From Deltaproteobacteria bacterium (lineage in GTDB: Bacteria > SAR324 > NAC60-12), in contig PANO01000090.1 of the NCBI GenBank assembly GCA_002707655.1, forward strand, positions 1-26,383: DNA of 26,383 bases. The letters are read 5' to 3'. A model generated the notes under the pieces. That model was not told the DNA's origin, did not search any database, and was given only the letters and a program-made list of their open reading frames with translations. A program made the translations under genes and the position numbers. Below, one piece after another: positions 1 through 9,360 of this stretch; position 1 is the stretch's first letter, and every line of letters begins with the position of its first letter.

Positions 1-151
1 TGTCCACCGAGTCGATGAACTCCTGGAAACCGCAATCCTCACCTTCCGGAACCACAGTGTTGGCTTCATTCAGCCAGTCGAGTGCACCGTCTTTTCTGGC
101 GATGAAGCCATCCAGACTTGTTACAATAGACCCTATCGGTAATAGAGCCAC
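1..151 (-). CDS. DHFR/RibD-like reductase family protein, 5' part only
   Basis: An open minus-strand frame runs to the left edge, so only the N-terminal ~50 residues are present. It reads SIVTSLDGFIARKDGALDWL, followed by an acidic stretch with PEGEDCGFQEFIDSVD. The TSLDGFIA..DG..DWL opening is the signature of the dihydrofolate reductase-like family (RibD C-terminal domain) of small NADPH-dependent reductases. Members usually have 170-220 residues, so most of the gene lies outside. The start is uncertain: I chose a GTG at 149-151 because no ATG is in frame nearby and no Shine-Dalgarno site is visible. The physiological substrate of these reductases is generally unknown. The gene faces away from acs and is probably unrelated to it. 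The family call rests on a short match. Confidence 0.6.
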   Translation of the reverse strand, partial: MALLPIGSIVTSLDGFIARKDGALDWLNEANTVVPEGEDCGFQEFIDSVD

Positions 152-193
152 CTGTGCTACACTGGGTAGGCACGACCAACACAGGAAGCCCCA

Positions 194-424
194 ATGATCA
201 GCCACGCCAAGATTTCCCGCCACCAATCCACTGCTTCGCAGCTTCCGCCCCATCACACCGGGGTTTCTCCTGCCCATTCTCGTGCCGCTCTATGTCGCGT
301 GGTTCTTCTACATGCTCCGTTTTACATGATGCCGTGGTTCTTGGGGTATTCCGTGATGGGCATGCTCTCCTTCCCGCGCGAAGGCGAGATCGCCAGAGCC
401 ATCTACAAAGCGTTTTCTCCCTAG
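194..424 (+). pseudogene. possible frame-broken small membrane protein
   Basis: An ATG at 194 has a good ribosome site (AGGAAG) seven bases upstream. The 76-codon frame it opens is not protein-like in its middle. The neighbouring frame over 243-326 reads as a convincing transmembrane helix (PGFLLPILVPLYVAWFFYML) and then stops. The original frame then resumes with PWFLGYSVMGMLSFPREGEI and ends at 424. A small protein of ~70 residues with two hydrophobic segments, broken by two compensating shifts, would explain this. It may also be chance. I do not recognise a family. The rest of 152-565 holds nothing else that I can support except the acs promoter. Confidence 0.25.
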
Positions 425-516
425 AGAAGCACTGGCATCTGGCCAAAGTGTGTGGTATTCCTTAACCCTGTCCAGCTTCTCAACCGCTTGCTGGAATGCA
501 AGAATCGTAATTTAAG

Positions 517-544
517 TTGCAATTTTTCACAAATCCGCTAATTT
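517..544 (+). promoter_or_regulatory. possible promoter of acs
   Basis: TTGCAA at 517-522 and TAATTT at 539-544 are separated by 16 bases, about 20 bases before the acs start. The surrounding stretch is AT-rich compared with the flanking genes. The ribosome site is GGAG at about 553-556. Confidence 0.4.
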
Positions 545-565
545 AGACAAGACTGGAGATGAGCC

Positions 566-2500
566 ATGAGTGAAGACACGATCCTAGAGGTTGCCAAGTC
601 CTATCAAGGCAAGGCGTATCTAGACAACGACGCCTACCTGAAGTTGTACGAGGAGTCCATCCGGGATCCGGAGGGTTTCTGGGGGCGGCAGGCGGATCGC
701 CTCGACTGGTCCCGGAAGTGGGACCGGGTGCTGGACTGGGATTACCACAAAGCGTACATCCGCTGGTTTGAGGGCGCCAAGCTGAATGTCTCTGCCAACT
801 GTCTGGACCGCCATCTAGAAAAGCGCGGCGATCAAGTGGCCATCATCTGGGAGTCCGACGATCCGGGCGAGGACCGCAAGCTCACCTACCGCCAGCTTCA
901 TACTGAGGTCTGCAAGTTCGCCAATGTCCTCAAGGCGCAGGGTGTGAACAAGGGTGACCGGGTGTGCATTTACATGCCAATGGTTCCGGAAGCCGCCGTA
1001 GCGATGCTGGCCTGCACCCGTATTGGCGCGATCCACTCGGTGGTCTTCGGTGGTTTCTCTCCGGAAGCCCTCAAGGACCGCATCAACGATTCCGAGTGCT
1101 GTGTACTGATCACAGCCGATCAGAGCATCCGGGGCGGAAAGAAGGTTCCGCTCAAGACCAACGCCGATAAGGCGTGCGAATCCACGCCGAGCATTCAGAA
1201 AATGATTGTGGTGCAACGCGGCGGTGCTCCCGTAGAATGGCAGGAGGGCCGAGACGTTTGGTATCACGAGGCCATGGCCAGTGCCTCCGCAGATTGCCCT
1301 GCCGAAGCAATGGATGCTGAGGATCCGCTCTTCATCCTCTACACCTCCGGGTCCACCGGAAAACCCAAGGGCGTGTTGCACACCACCGCCGGGTATCTGC
1401 TCTACACCGCCATCACCCACCAGTACGTTTTCGACTACAAGGACGGTGACATCTACTGGTGCACCGCAGATGTTGGCTGGGTCACGGGTCACAGCTACAT
1501 CGTCTATGGGCCACTTGCCAACGGTGCGACTACGCTAATGTTCGAGGGCGTTCCAAACTATCCGGACTTCGGACGTTTCTGGGATGTGTGCGACAAGCAT
1601 CAGGTCAACATCTTCTATACGGCTCCGACTGCGATCCGGGCGATTGCGAAGGAAGGTGACGCGTTAGTCAACAAGCGTGACCTCAGCAGCTTGCGGTTGC
1701 TGGGCACCGTGGGCGAACCGATCAATCCGGAAGCGTGGATGTGGTACCACCGGGTGGTCGGCAAGGAACGCTGCCCCATTGTGGACACTTGGTGGCAGAC
1801 GGAAACGGGTGGCATCCTCATCACACCACTTCCGGGCGCAACCCGACTCAAGCCAGGATCGGTGACGCGACCGTTCTTCGGAGTACAGCCGATGCTGGTG
1901 GATGAGAATGGCAAGGAACTGGAAGGCGCAGCCTCCGGAAATCTTTGCATCAAGCATCCGTGGCCCGGACAGATGCGTTCGATTTATGGCGACCATGAGC
2001 GCTTCTTCCAGACCTATTTCAGCACCTACAAGGGGTACTACTTCACTGGCGATGGTTGCCGACGTGACGAAGACGGCTATTACTGGATCACCGGGCGGGT
2101 GGATGATGTCTTGAACGTCTCCGGACACCGCATGGGCACGGCGGAAATCGAGTCCGCGCTGGTGCTGCACGAAAATGTGGCCGAGGCTGCCGTTGTCGGC
2201 TGCCCACACGAAATCAAGGGACAAGGCATCTACGCGTATGTCACCCTGAATTCGGGGGTGGAAGCCACTGAGGATTTGAGGAAAGGGTTGATTCAACTCG
2301 TCCGCACGGAGATTGGCCCAATCGCAACGATTGACATTCTCCAGTGGGCACCGGGCTTGCCGAAGACGCGCTCCGGAAAGATCATGCGCCGCATTCTGCG
2401 CAAGATCGCCGAGAACGAGTTGAGCAACCTAGGCGACACCTCCACACTGGCGGATCCGTCGGTCGTGGAGGATTTAGTGGCCAACCGTCCCGCCGTCTGA
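566..2500 (+). CDS. acs: acetyl-CoA synthetase (AMP-forming)
   Basis: This 644-residue enzyme activates acetate to acetyl-CoA through an acetyl-adenylate in the cytoplasm. The length matches the ~650 usual for Acs. In order, it shows the N-terminal ACAS domain, the phosphate loop [11 protein letters not shown] (~259-269), [25 protein letters not shown] (Trp409-410), TGDG (~494-497), the [13 protein letters not shown] hinge region, and PKTRSGKI with the catalytic lysine at Lys605. That lysine is the residue reversibly acetylated in known Acs proteins. The tryptophan in the WWQTETGG motif, as in acetate-specific Acs, argues for a small acyl substrate. A GGAG ribosome site precedes ATG 566. A strong terminator-like hairpin follows, so acs may be transcribed alone. 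It would supply acetyl-CoA to the PHA genes downstream. Confidence 0.95.
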   Translation: MSEDTILEVAKSYQGKAYLDNDAYLKLYEESIRDPEGFWGRQADRLDWSRKWDRVLDWDYHKAYIRWFEGAKLNVSANCLDRHLEKRGDQVAIIWESDDPGEDRKLTYRQLHTEVCKFANVLKAQGVNKGDRVCIYMPMVPEAAVAMLACTRIGAIHSVVFGGFSPEALKDRINDSECCVLITADQSIRGGKKVPLKTNADKACESTPSIQKMIVVQRGGAPVEWQEGRDVWYHEAMASASADCPAEAMDAEDPLFILYTSGSTGKPKGVLHTTAGYLLYTAITHQYVFDYKDGDIYWCTADVGWVTGHSYIVYGPLANGATTLMFEGVPNYPDFGRFWDVCDKHQVNIFYTAPTAIRAIAKEGDALVNKRDLSSLRLLGTVGEPINPEAWMWYHRVVGKERCPIVDTWWQTETGGILITPLPGATRLKPGSVTRPFFGVQPMLVDENGKELEGAASGNLCIKHPWPGQMRSIYGDHERFFQTYFSTYKGYYFTGDGCRRDEDGYYWITGRVDDVLNVSGHRMGTAEIESALVLHENVAEAAVVGCPHEIKGQGIYAYVTLNSGVEATEDLRKGLIQLVRTEIGPIATIDILQWAPGLPKTRSGKIMRRILRKIAENELSNLGDTSTLADPSVVEDLVANRPAV

Positions 2501-2517
2501 ACCGACACCCTCCTTAA

Positions 2518-2546
2518 CCCCCGGATGTTTTCCGGGGGCTGGTTTT
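2518..2546 (+). terminator. Rho-independent-like terminator after acs
   Basis: A perfect 8-bp stem, CCCCCGGA paired with TCCGGGGG, has the loop TGTTT and is followed within a few bases by TTTT. It lies 18 bases after the acs stop codon and separates acs from the SDR gene. Confidence 0.7.
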
Positions 2547-2630
2547 CCGAAACCATCTTCAATTTCAGTCATCTCCTGAGTGATCCGGAGCAGTATTTTT
2601 TCTTTCGCCCAAACCAAACAAGGAACACAA

Positions 2631-3389
2631 ATGAATATCAAGGATAAAGTCATTGTCATCACTGGCGGGGGACGAGGACTCGGCAAGGCGTTCGCCCTAG
2701 ATTTGGCCGATCGTGGTGCAAAGCTGGCATTGGCAGATGTGGATCAGGAAAATCTAGAACGCGTCAAGAACGCGTGCGAAGCCAATGGTGCAGAAGCACG
2801 GACTTATGTTGTGAACGTCACCAATGAAACTCAGGTGGTGCAGTTCTTTGAGGATGTGGTTGCAGATTTCGGCACGGTGGATGGCCTCATCAACAATGCG
2901 GGCATCACCCGGGACGGTCTGCTTGTGCGACGCAAGGAAGGCAAGACCTCCAAAATGTCGCTGGAGAACTGGCAGCAAGTGATTGACGTCAACCTGACCG
3001 GAAGTTTCCTCTGCGGACGCGAGTTTTTCGCCAAACTCATCGAGCAGGAAAAGCCGGGGGTGTGCATCAACATTTCCAGCCTTTCACGCTCCGGCAACAT
3101 GGGCCAGAGCAACTACACCGCCACCAAGGCTGGAATCGCAGAAATGACCGTGACTTGGGCCAAGGAGCTTTCACGCTACGGCATCCGAGTTGGTGCCATC
3201 GCCCCAGGTTACATCAACACCGAAATGGTTGCAGCGATTCGTGAGGACGTGAAGCAGAAAATCATTGACCAAGTGCCACTCAAGCGACTCGGCAATCCCA
3301 GTGAGATCAGCCACACAGCAGTCTACATTCTCGAAAACGATTACTTCACTGGGCGCGTCATCGAGTGCGATGGCGGCTTGCGCATCTAA
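2631..3389 (+). CDS. FabG/PhaB-like short-chain dehydrogenase, probable acetoacetyl-CoA reductase
   Basis: This is a classical SDR of 252 residues. The nucleotide-binding TGGGRGLG lies at ~11-18, NNAG at ~88-91, and the catalytic set is Ser149, Tyr162 and Lys166 (YTATK). The C-terminal DGGLRI ending is typical of FabG-like reductases. I chose ATG 2631 because AAGGA precedes it; an open frame back to 2580 adds 17 residues before the usual start. Members reduce 3-ketoacyl-ACP or 3-ketoacyl-CoA with NAD(P)H. Its place between acs and phaC makes an acetoacetyl-CoA reductase (PhaB role) the best reading, giving (R)-3-hydroxyacyl-CoA for polymerisation. No beta-ketothiolase is present in the window, so that step must be encoded elsewhere. 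Substrate and cofactor are inferred from context only. Confidence 0.8.
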   Translation: MNIKDKVIVITGGGRGLGKAFALDLADRGAKLALADVDQENLERVKNACEANGAEARTYVVNVTNETQVVQFFEDVVADFGTVDGLINNAGITRDGLLVRRKEGKTSKMSLENWQQVIDVNLTGSFLCGREFFAKLIEQEKPGVCINISSLSRSGNMGQSNYTATKAGIAEMTVTWAKELSRYGIRVGAIAPGYINTEMVAAIREDVKQKIIDQVPLKRLGNPSEISHTAVYILENDYFTGRVIECDGGLRI

Positions 3390-3457
3390 CCGTCCTCTTA
3401 TACCAATTTGTGATTCAAATGTGCCATTGTCATTGAAATCTCTTCAGCTTCGCTTGA

Positions 3458-5251
3458 GTGATCCATGAATGTCAATGGAAGGTTTCTAATCGTAAACGGT
3501 ATTACCCCCAACCGGAGTTTCCAAGCATATCCACAGAAACGGATACTAAACAACCCCTCGATCAATTTCAGGAAATGTGGGGCCAGTTCGCCTCCCAAGC
3601 GGAAATGCCGTCCTCCGATCCGATGGGCGCAATGAAATCGTTGCAACGCGTGGCCGAGGCTTGGGCAAACAATCCCCAAGACCTCAGCAACACCATGCGC
3701 TCGTGGACAGAAAAGCTGACCGCGACCAATCAACAGATTTGGCAGGATTTCCTCAACCAGCGTCCAGATCAACTGGTCGATGAAAAAGGGACTCCGGATT
3801 GGTCGAAACTCCCCTACTTCAAATGGATCCGGGAGTACTACCAAACCTATTCCGGATGGATGGAAGAGAGCATCCAGCAAGCTCCCGTTGAGGATTCGGT
3901 GAAGCGTGACGCGATCTTCTGGTCTAAGCAGATGCTCAGTGCGCTCTCTCCGGACAATTACTTCTGGACCAACCCTCTGGCGATCAACAAGTTTGTGGAG
4001 ACCGAAGGGGAGAGCCTACGCGCGGGGCTGCAAAACTGGCTGGAGGATACGAGCAAAGGAGATGGGCTTCCGGCGACGGTGGACAAAACTCCGTTCAAGG
4101 TGGGGGAAACGCTGGCAAACACACCAGGAAAGGTGGTTTGCCGCAACGAGTTGATGGAGTTGATCCAATACTCGCCGCTGACCGACACGGTGTACGAGAA
4201 GCCGCTTGTGATCACACCTCCGTGGATCAACAAATACTACATTCTCGACTTGGCTCCGAAGAAGAGTTTCATCCGCAACCTTGTCTCAAAAGGCCACACG
4301 GTCTTTGTGGTGAGTTGGAAGAATCCCACAGCGGAAATGCGTGAGGTCGGGATGGACGACTACTTGATGCAAGGTCCGGTGACGGCATTGGAGGTGGCAC
4401 AACAAATCACTGGAGCCAAGCAGGTTCACGCGGTTGGCTACTGCATCGGTGGCACTCTGCTCGCCTCGGCAATGGCATGGTTCAACCATCCGGACAACTT
4501 GAAGACGAACCCCGTAGAGGATTGGACGTTGTTGACCTCCCTCGTTGATTTTGAGCATCCCGGAGACTTGGGAGTGTTCATCAACGAGGATACGCTGAAG
4601 CACCTTGAGGAAACCATGGCAGAGCAGGGTTATCTGGACGGCAAACAGATGGGCACGACCATGCGGATGCTGCGTCCGGTAGAGTTAATCTGGTACTTCT
4701 TCATCAACAACTACCTCTACGGCAAACAGCCTCCGTCCATTGACATGCTCTTCTGGAATGATGATTCCACGCGCATGCCGGAGGCGATGCACAAGTTTTA
4801 CCTGCGCCAGTACTACCTGCACAACAAACTGCGCGAATCCGATGGTGTCACACTGGCCGGACATCCCATCGACTTACGCCGCATCGAGCAGCCCCTCTAC
4901 TGCGTTGCGGCGGAAGAGGATCACATCACGCCGTGGACGCAGGTGTACCAGATCAACAAGCTGGTGCAAGGGCCGGTGCGCTTCATGCTCTCGACCTCCG
5001 GGCACATCTCCGGGGTCGTCAATCCTCCGGTGGACCCGCCCAAGCGCAGCTACTGGACCGGAGACGGGGATGCCGAACTCGCTCCGGAAGCGTGGCAGGC
5101 TCAGCAAAAGAAGGTGAAGGATTCTTGGTGGAACAACTGGGCAGTCTGGTTGGGCGAACGGAGCGGCAAGCAGGTCAAGCCTCCCAAGCTCGGCAGTTCC
5201 AGGTACAAACCACTCGCCGATGCCCCCGGAACCTACGTTTTGGAACCGTGA
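3458..5251 (+). CDS. phaC: class I-type polyhydroxyalkanoate synthase
   Basis: This is an alpha/beta-fold polymerase that joins (R)-3-hydroxyacyl-CoA units into PHA at the granule surface. The lipase-like box is GYCIGG with nucleophile Cys329. The other triad residues are Asp488 (EEDHITPW) and His516 (STSGHISG). Spacing and length (~597) match class I synthases such as that of Cupriavidus (Cys319, Asp480, His508). The N-terminal PhaC domain occupies ~40-230. The start is doubtful: the frame opens at GTG 3458 without a clear ribosome site. The GGAAGG at 3477-3482 has no in-frame start at a suitable distance, and the first in-frame ATG is at 3575, codon 40. The true start may be a rare codon or the 5' end may carry an error. 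No phasin or depolymerase gene lies alongside. Confidence 0.93.
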   Translation: MIHECQWKVSNRKRYYPQPEFPSISTETDTKQPLDQFQEMWGQFASQAEMPSSDPMGAMKSLQRVAEAWANNPQDLSNTMRSWTEKLTATNQQIWQDFLNQRPDQLVDEKGTPDWSKLPYFKWIREYYQTYSGWMEESIQQAPVEDSVKRDAIFWSKQMLSALSPDNYFWTNPLAINKFVETEGESLRAGLQNWLEDTSKGDGLPATVDKTPFKVGETLANTPGKVVCRNELMELIQYSPLTDTVYEKPLVITPPWINKYYILDLAPKKSFIRNLVSKGHTVFVVSWKNPTAEMREVGMDDYLMQGPVTALEVAQQITGAKQVHAVGYCIGGTLLASAMAWFNHPDNLKTNPVEDWTLLTSLVDFEHPGDLGVFINEDTLKHLEETMAEQGYLDGKQMGTTMRMLRPVELIWYFFINNYLYGKQPPSIDMLFWNDDSTRMPEAMHKFYLRQYYLHNKLRESDGVTLAGHPIDLRRIEQPLYCVAAEEDHITPWTQVYQINKLVQGPVRFMLSTSGHISGVVNPPVDPPKRSYWTGDGDAELAPEAWQAQQKKVKDSWWNNWAVWLGERSGKQVKPPKLGSSRYKPLADAPGTYVLEP

Positions 5252-5341
5252 CTTTTGTGCCCGTTTGGTCTAAAATATGGAGTTCGAGTGGGACGAGGGC
5301 AAACGCTGAAATGTACTGAAACTACACCCTTGAGAGGAAAG

Positions 5342-7246
5342 ATGGGCTACCAAGAGGAATACCGGGAATCAATCGAGCAGCCGGAGCAGTTCTGGCGGCG
5401 ACAGGCGGAGCAAATCGCGTGGTACGAGTTTCCGCAGAGCATCCTCACGCAGAATGAGCGCGGCTACCACTGCTGGTTTCAGGGGGGCAAGCTCAACAGC
5501 AGCTACCTCGCACTGGACCACCACGTTGAGGCCGGGCGTGGCGGCCAACTCGCGCTGATTTACGATTCCCCCGTCACCGATTCCCAGCGCAAGTTCACTT
5601 TCACAGAATTGCGTGACGAGGTGGCCAAGTTCGCCGGAGTGTTGCGAGCACAGGGCGTGGAGCAGGGGGATCGCGTGATCATCTACATGCCGATGATCCC
5701 GGAAGCCGCAGTGGCGATGCTCGCCTGCGCGCGGCTTGGGGCGGTCCACTCGGTGGTCTTCGGCGGCTTTGCTCCCAACGAACTCGCGCTCCGCATTGAC
5801 GATGCCAAACCCAAGGCGCTCGTGACCGCCTCGTGCGGGATCGAATTCACCAACGTGATTGAGTACAAACCACTAGTGGATGAGGCACTCCAAATCGCCA
5901 AACATCCCCCACAGACCATCGTCCTCCTGCAACGTCCACAATCACAAGCCGCGCTGCAATCCGGACGCGACCACGACTGGGATAAGCTAATGACCTCGGC
6001 CTCCCCCGCCGATCCGGTTCCCGTCGCTGCGACCGATCCGCTCTACATCCTCTACACATCCGGAACCACCGGACTGCCCAAGGGTGTTGTCCGTGACAAC
6101 GGCGGACATGCGGTCGCGCTCAAGTACAGCATGAAGACCGTGTACAACACCGACCCCGGAGATGTTTATTGGGCCGGGTCGGACGTGGGCTGGGTGGTCG
6201 GTCACTCCTACATCGTCTATGCCCCGCTGCTGCACGGTTGTACCACCATCCTCTACGAGGGCAAGCCCGTCCGGACTCCGGACGCAGGCGCGTTCTGGCG
6301 GGTGATTGCCGAACACAAAGTGACCACCTTCTTCACCGCACCGACTGCGTTCCGCGCTATTAAGAAGGAGGATCCGGAGGCGAAGCTCAAGGCGCAGTAC
6401 GACATCAGTTGCCTGCGCACCCTCTTCCTCGCAGGCGAGCGGCTGGACCCGCCGACCTACGATTGGTTGATGGGGATCATGGACGTGCCTGTGATTGACC
6501 ACTGGTGGCAAACGGAAACCGGCTGGCCGATCTGCTCCAATCCAATGGGGCTGGAACCGCAACCCGTGAAAACCGGATCACCGACTTTTGCAATGCCCGG
6601 ATACGATGTACGAATTTTAGACGATGCGGGGCAACCCTGCCAGCCCGGCGAAACGGGCAACATCGCGGTCAAGCTGCCCCTCCCACCAAGCTGCCTGCCA
6701 ACGCTCTGGGAGGACGACCAACGCTTCCGGGAATCCTACCTCTCGCAATTCCCCGGATACTACCAAACAGGCGATGGCGGTTTGATCGACGAGGACGGTT
6801 ATGTCTATGTGATGGGTCGCGTGGACGATGTCATCAATGTCGCAGGGCACCGCCTCTCCACTGGACAGATGGAAGAACTGATCGGCTCCCATCCGGCGGT
6901 CGCAGAATGCGCGGTGGTCGGCATTGACGATGAGTTGCGCGGACAGGTTCCAGTGGGTTTTGCGGTTCTCAAGGATGGGGCAGCACTGGATCAAGCACAG
7001 ATGCAGCAGGAATTGGTGAGCATCATCCGCAAGGAAATTGGCGCCATCGCCTGCTTCCGGCAGTCCGCCATTGTCAAGCGCCTGCCCAAGACACGCTCCG
7101 GGAAAATCCTCCGCAAGACCATCCGGCAACTTGCCGTGCAGGACGACGTGCCCGTTCCACCCACCATTGACGATCCTGCGATTCTTGACGAAATCCGGGA
7201 GACCATGCAGACCTGCGGCATCGGGCAGTACGCAAAATCCTCCTGA
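5342..7246 (+). CDS. prpE: propionyl-CoA synthetase-like acyl-CoA ligase
   Basis: This 634-residue AMP-forming acyl-CoA synthetase is close to the ~630 usual for PrpE. It carries YTSGTTGLPKG from Tyr238, then VVRDNGGHAVAL, a stretch characteristic of PrpE rather than Acs. It also has DVGWVVGHSYIVYAPL, WWQTETGWPI (from ~388), TGDGG, and the PKTRSGKI motif with catalytic Lys588. It would convert propionate to propionyl-CoA. ATG 5342 is chosen because GAGAGGAAAG precedes it; the open frame back to 5255 adds a non-conserved leader. It lies 90 bases after phaC, so co-transcription is plausible. Propionyl-CoA could then give 3-hydroxyvalerate units or enter central metabolism. Acetate and other short acids are possible side substrates. 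Confidence 0.88.
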   Translation: MGYQEEYRESIEQPEQFWRRQAEQIAWYEFPQSILTQNERGYHCWFQGGKLNSSYLALDHHVEAGRGGQLALIYDSPVTDSQRKFTFTELRDEVAKFAGVLRAQGVEQGDRVIIYMPMIPEAAVAMLACARLGAVHSVVFGGFAPNELALRIDDAKPKALVTASCGIEFTNVIEYKPLVDEALQIAKHPPQTIVLLQRPQSQAALQSGRDHDWDKLMTSASPADPVPVAATDPLYILYTSGTTGLPKGVVRDNGGHAVALKYSMKTVYNTDPGDVYWAGSDVGWVVGHSYIVYAPLLHGCTTILYEGKPVRTPDAGAFWRVIAEHKVTTFFTAPTAFRAIKKEDPEAKLKAQYDISCLRTLFLAGERLDPPTYDWLMGIMDVPVIDHWWQTETGWPICSNPMGLEPQPVKTGSPTFAMPGYDVRILDDAGQPCQPGETGNIAVKLPLPPSCLPTLWEDDQRFRESYLSQFPGYYQTGDGGLIDEDGYVYVMGRVDDVINVAGHRLSTGQMEELIGSHPAVAECAVVGIDDELRGQVPVGFAVLKDGAALDQAQMQQELVSIIRKEIGAIACFRQSAIVKRLPKTRSGKILRKTIRQLAVQDDVPVPPTIDDPAILDEIRETMQTCGIGQYAKSS

Positions 7247-7283
7247 TTCGAGATGCTGTAGGAGCGGGCCATGCCCGCGAATC
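7245..7283. repeat. REP-like hairpin after prpE
   Basis: The sequence GTAGGAGCGGGCCATGCCCG starts at 7258. An inner stem GCGGGC/GCCCGC has the loop CAT (7264-7278), and outer arms GATTCG and CGAATC (7245-7250, 7278-7283) flank it. The core closely resembles the REP elements known from Pseudomonas and relatives (TAGGAGCGGGCnnnGCCCGC). It overlaps the prpE stop codon and could serve as a terminator or mRNA-stabilising element. Only one copy is visible here, and no RAYT transposase is present. Confidence 0.6.
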
Positions 7284-7401
7284 ACGTCTTCCCCTCGGCG
7301 GCATCCCACCAGCCCTTCTTCACCAGACGGGGAGTTACACTTACGAGTTGAATCCGCGAGGTTATGGAGCTAAAGAATGTGGAATCTAAACTCGATTTTG
7401 A

Positions 7402-8148
7402 TCAGCCAAGAGGCCGCCCACCATCGAGAGGAAGGATGCAGCCTGTCATGCTGGTCAGCGTGGTGACCAGTGCAACGACGGCCTCCCCGATTTCCTCCGG
7501 ACTGGGGAAACGCTGAAGCGGGGTGTGGCGGAGTTGATCCTCGCGCCATGAAGGGTCAAGCCCCCGGATGAACTCGGTATCCACCACTCCCGGAGAGAGC
7601 GAAACCACCCGAATCGTCGGAGCCAGCGCACGGGCCAGCGAGCGGGTCATCGAATCGAGTGCCGCCTTGGACGCGCAGTAGGCGATGTTGCTGCCCATCC
7701 CGGAGACGGCTGCGATGGAGGAGATGTTGATCACCAACGGATCGCTACCGCGTTCCAGCAAACTTCGGAAGGCCCGGACGCAGGCAAACGCACCCCGCCA
7801 GTTGATGCGGAAGATTTCGTCAATGAGGTTGTCGTCAAGTGCGTCAAGGTCGTGGTGCGGTACAAAGCGAGTGGTACCTGCGCAGTTGACCAGCACGTCC
7901 AGCTTGCCGTGCTGCGACTGTACCCGTTCGGCAAGTTCCTGCACCGCCGGAGTTTCGTCCACTCGCGTCTGGAGGGCAAGGTGGCCTGTTCCCGGAAGAG
8001 ACGCCAGCAAAGTCTCTGCGCTCTGCTTGCTGTTGTGGTAAGTAAGAATCACCGAAGCCCCGGATTCGGCTACCCTCTGGCAGATCGCCTTACCGATTCC
8101 ACCTGCGCCTCCGGTCACGAGAACCGTTTTTTCCTGCATCGTCGTCAT
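7402..8148 (-). CDS. SDR family oxidoreductase
   Basis: This 248-residue classical SDR has TGGAGGIG (~12-19), NCAG (~88-91), Ser144, Tyr157 and Lys161 (YCASK), and a GGRPLG tail. The start at 8148 is fixed by an ATGA overlap with the end of the lacI-type gene and by an AAGGAACAGGA ribosome site inside that gene; the frame continuing further upstream is only the shadow of lacI. It oxidises or reduces a hydroxyl/keto group with NAD(P)(H). As the last gene of the dehydrogenase-lacI-SDR unit, it probably handles an alcohol or keto intermediate of the compound imported by this locus. The pairing of a HisD-type dehydrogenase with an SDR recalls hpsN with hpsO/hpsP in sulfopropanediol breakdown, but nothing here proves that substrate. 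Confidence 0.88.
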   Translation of the reverse strand: MTTMQEKTVLVTGGAGGIGKAICQRVAESGASVILTYHNSKQSAETLLASLPGTGHLALQTRVDETPAVQELAERVQSQHGKLDVLVNCAGTTRFVPHHDLDALDDNLIDEIFRINWRGAFACVRAFRSLLERGSDPLVINISSIAAVSGMGSNIAYCASKAALDSMTRSLARALAPTIRVVSLSPGVVDTEFIRGLDPSWREDQLRHTPLQRFPSPEEIGEAVVALVTTLTSMTGCILPLDGGRPLG

Positions 8149-9203
8149 TCGTGGTCCTGTTCCTTGGTGATCACCCAACCAGAGGACACGCCCTTGGGGA
8201 GTCGCGCTGAACCACGCACTACCAAATCGCCGGGAATCAGCCGATTGACGAAGGGGGCTTCCGGATCCTCCACACGCCGGAGCAAAACCTCCACCGACTC
8301 GTCCATCATCGGCACCACGGGTTGTCGGATGGTCGTGAGGTTGTAGCTCGGCCACGCGGCCATCGAGATGTCGTCAAAGCCGATCACAGAAACGTCCTCC
8401 GGAACCCGCAAGCCCCGTCCGCTCCGGATGGCCTCCAGTGCGCCAATCGCCATGATGTCGTTCGCGCAGAAAATGGCGTCGGGACGCTCCGGGCAATCCA
8501 GCAGCCGCAGGGTGGCCTCATACGCCCAGCGATAGGTGTAGTGCCCTACCTCTCGGAGCGGCATCACCCCGTGTTCCTGCAAGTAGTCCGTAAAGCCGCG
8601 TTCGCGGTCCACACTAGTTGAGGTGTCTTCCGATCCTGTCAGAAAGGCGGGGCGCTCATGTCCGGCATCCAGAAATAGCCGTGCGACCATCCGTCCGCCT
8701 TCCTCGTTGTCGCAACAAACCCAGCTTGCGCTGGTGCCAAGGACGTAGCGGTTGAAAAGCGTCACAGGCGTACCCAGCCGTTCGCACTCCTGTGCCATTT
8801 CGGAACTGAGGGTCGCTGCAGTGATGAGGATACCATCCACCTGATACTCAAAGAGTTGCGGCAGGATGTCGTCCAGGCTTTGATCACGGGTAACGACGAA
8901 GAGCATGACGCGCTGACCGCGCTCCTGAAAGCGGCGGCTGAGGGCGTCCAGCACATCCGGATAGAAAGGGTTGGTGGTGATGTTAGCGATCACGATACCT
9001 ATCATGTTGGAGCGGCGCGTGATCAGGCTGCGGGCGATGGCGTTGGGCTGGTAGCTGAGCTTGCGGGCGGCCTCCAGCACACGGCGGCGCATCTTCTCCG
9101 AAACACTGGCTCCCGGCGTGAAGGCGCGGGACACCGCCGACTGAGACACCCCCGCCAGCCGCGCTACCTGCATCGAGGTGGCCTTCTTCCGCTGCTCCGC
9201 CAT
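8145..9203 (-). CDS. LacI-family transcriptional regulator
   Basis: This 352-residue repressor-type protein has an N-terminal helix-turn-helix ([18 protein letters not shown], ~9-26) and a hinge, [11 protein letters not shown], with the leucine that wedges into CpG-centred operators. The periplasmic-binding-like effector domain follows ([20 protein letters not shown] onward). ATG 9203 fits the family; an in-frame ATG at 9278 would add 25 untypical residues. No strong ribosome site is seen at either. It sits between the HisD-type dehydrogenase and the SDR on the same strand. Its likely operators are the TTGCATACGTATGCAA-like sites at 10674, 11528 and 22954. The effector is presumably the imported compound or a metabolite of it. 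Repressor is the default reading; activation cannot be excluded. Confidence 0.92.
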   Translation of the reverse strand: MAEQRKKATSMQVARLAGVSQSAVSRAFTPGASVSEKMRRRVLEAARKLSYQPNAIARSLITRRSNMIGIVIANITTNPFYPDVLDALSRRFQERGQRVMLFVVTRDQSLDDILPQLFEYQVDGILITAATLSSEMAQECERLGTPVTLFNRYVLGTSASWVCCDNEEGGRMVARLFLDAGHERPAFLTGSEDTSTSVDRERGFTDYLQEHGVMPLREVGHYTYRWAYEATLRLLDCPERPDAIFCANDIMAIGALEAIRSGRGLRVPEDVSVIGFDDISMAAWPSYNLTTIRQPVVPMMDESVEVLLRRVEDPEAPFVNRLIPGDLVVRGSARLPKGVSSGWVITKEQDHE

Positions 9204-9234
9204 CGTTTGTGTTTGAGTTGGAAGTGATCTCGCG

Positions 9235-9250
9235 CTACGCAACCGCGTAG
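9235..9250. repeat. short inverted repeat upstream of lacI-type gene
   Basis: CTACGC and GCGTAG flank the loop AACC. The repeat lies about 35 bases before the chosen regulator start, within the 157-base gap after the dehydrogenase gene. It could be an mRNA hairpin or a protein site. It has no T-run and does not resemble the other operator candidates. Confidence 0.35.
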
Positions 9251-9360
9251 GGTGGTTCAATCGGAGCGGAACCGCCAATACTGCTACCGAAACTGGCGGA
9301 TGTGCTACGCTTCATCTGCCCTACTTCAACTCCATCGTTTGCCATTAGACCTCGACAAAA

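Noticed and set aside
815..1492. 225-codon minus-strand frame inside acs
   Set aside because: It is a shadow of the highly conserved Acs catalytic region with no independent signal.
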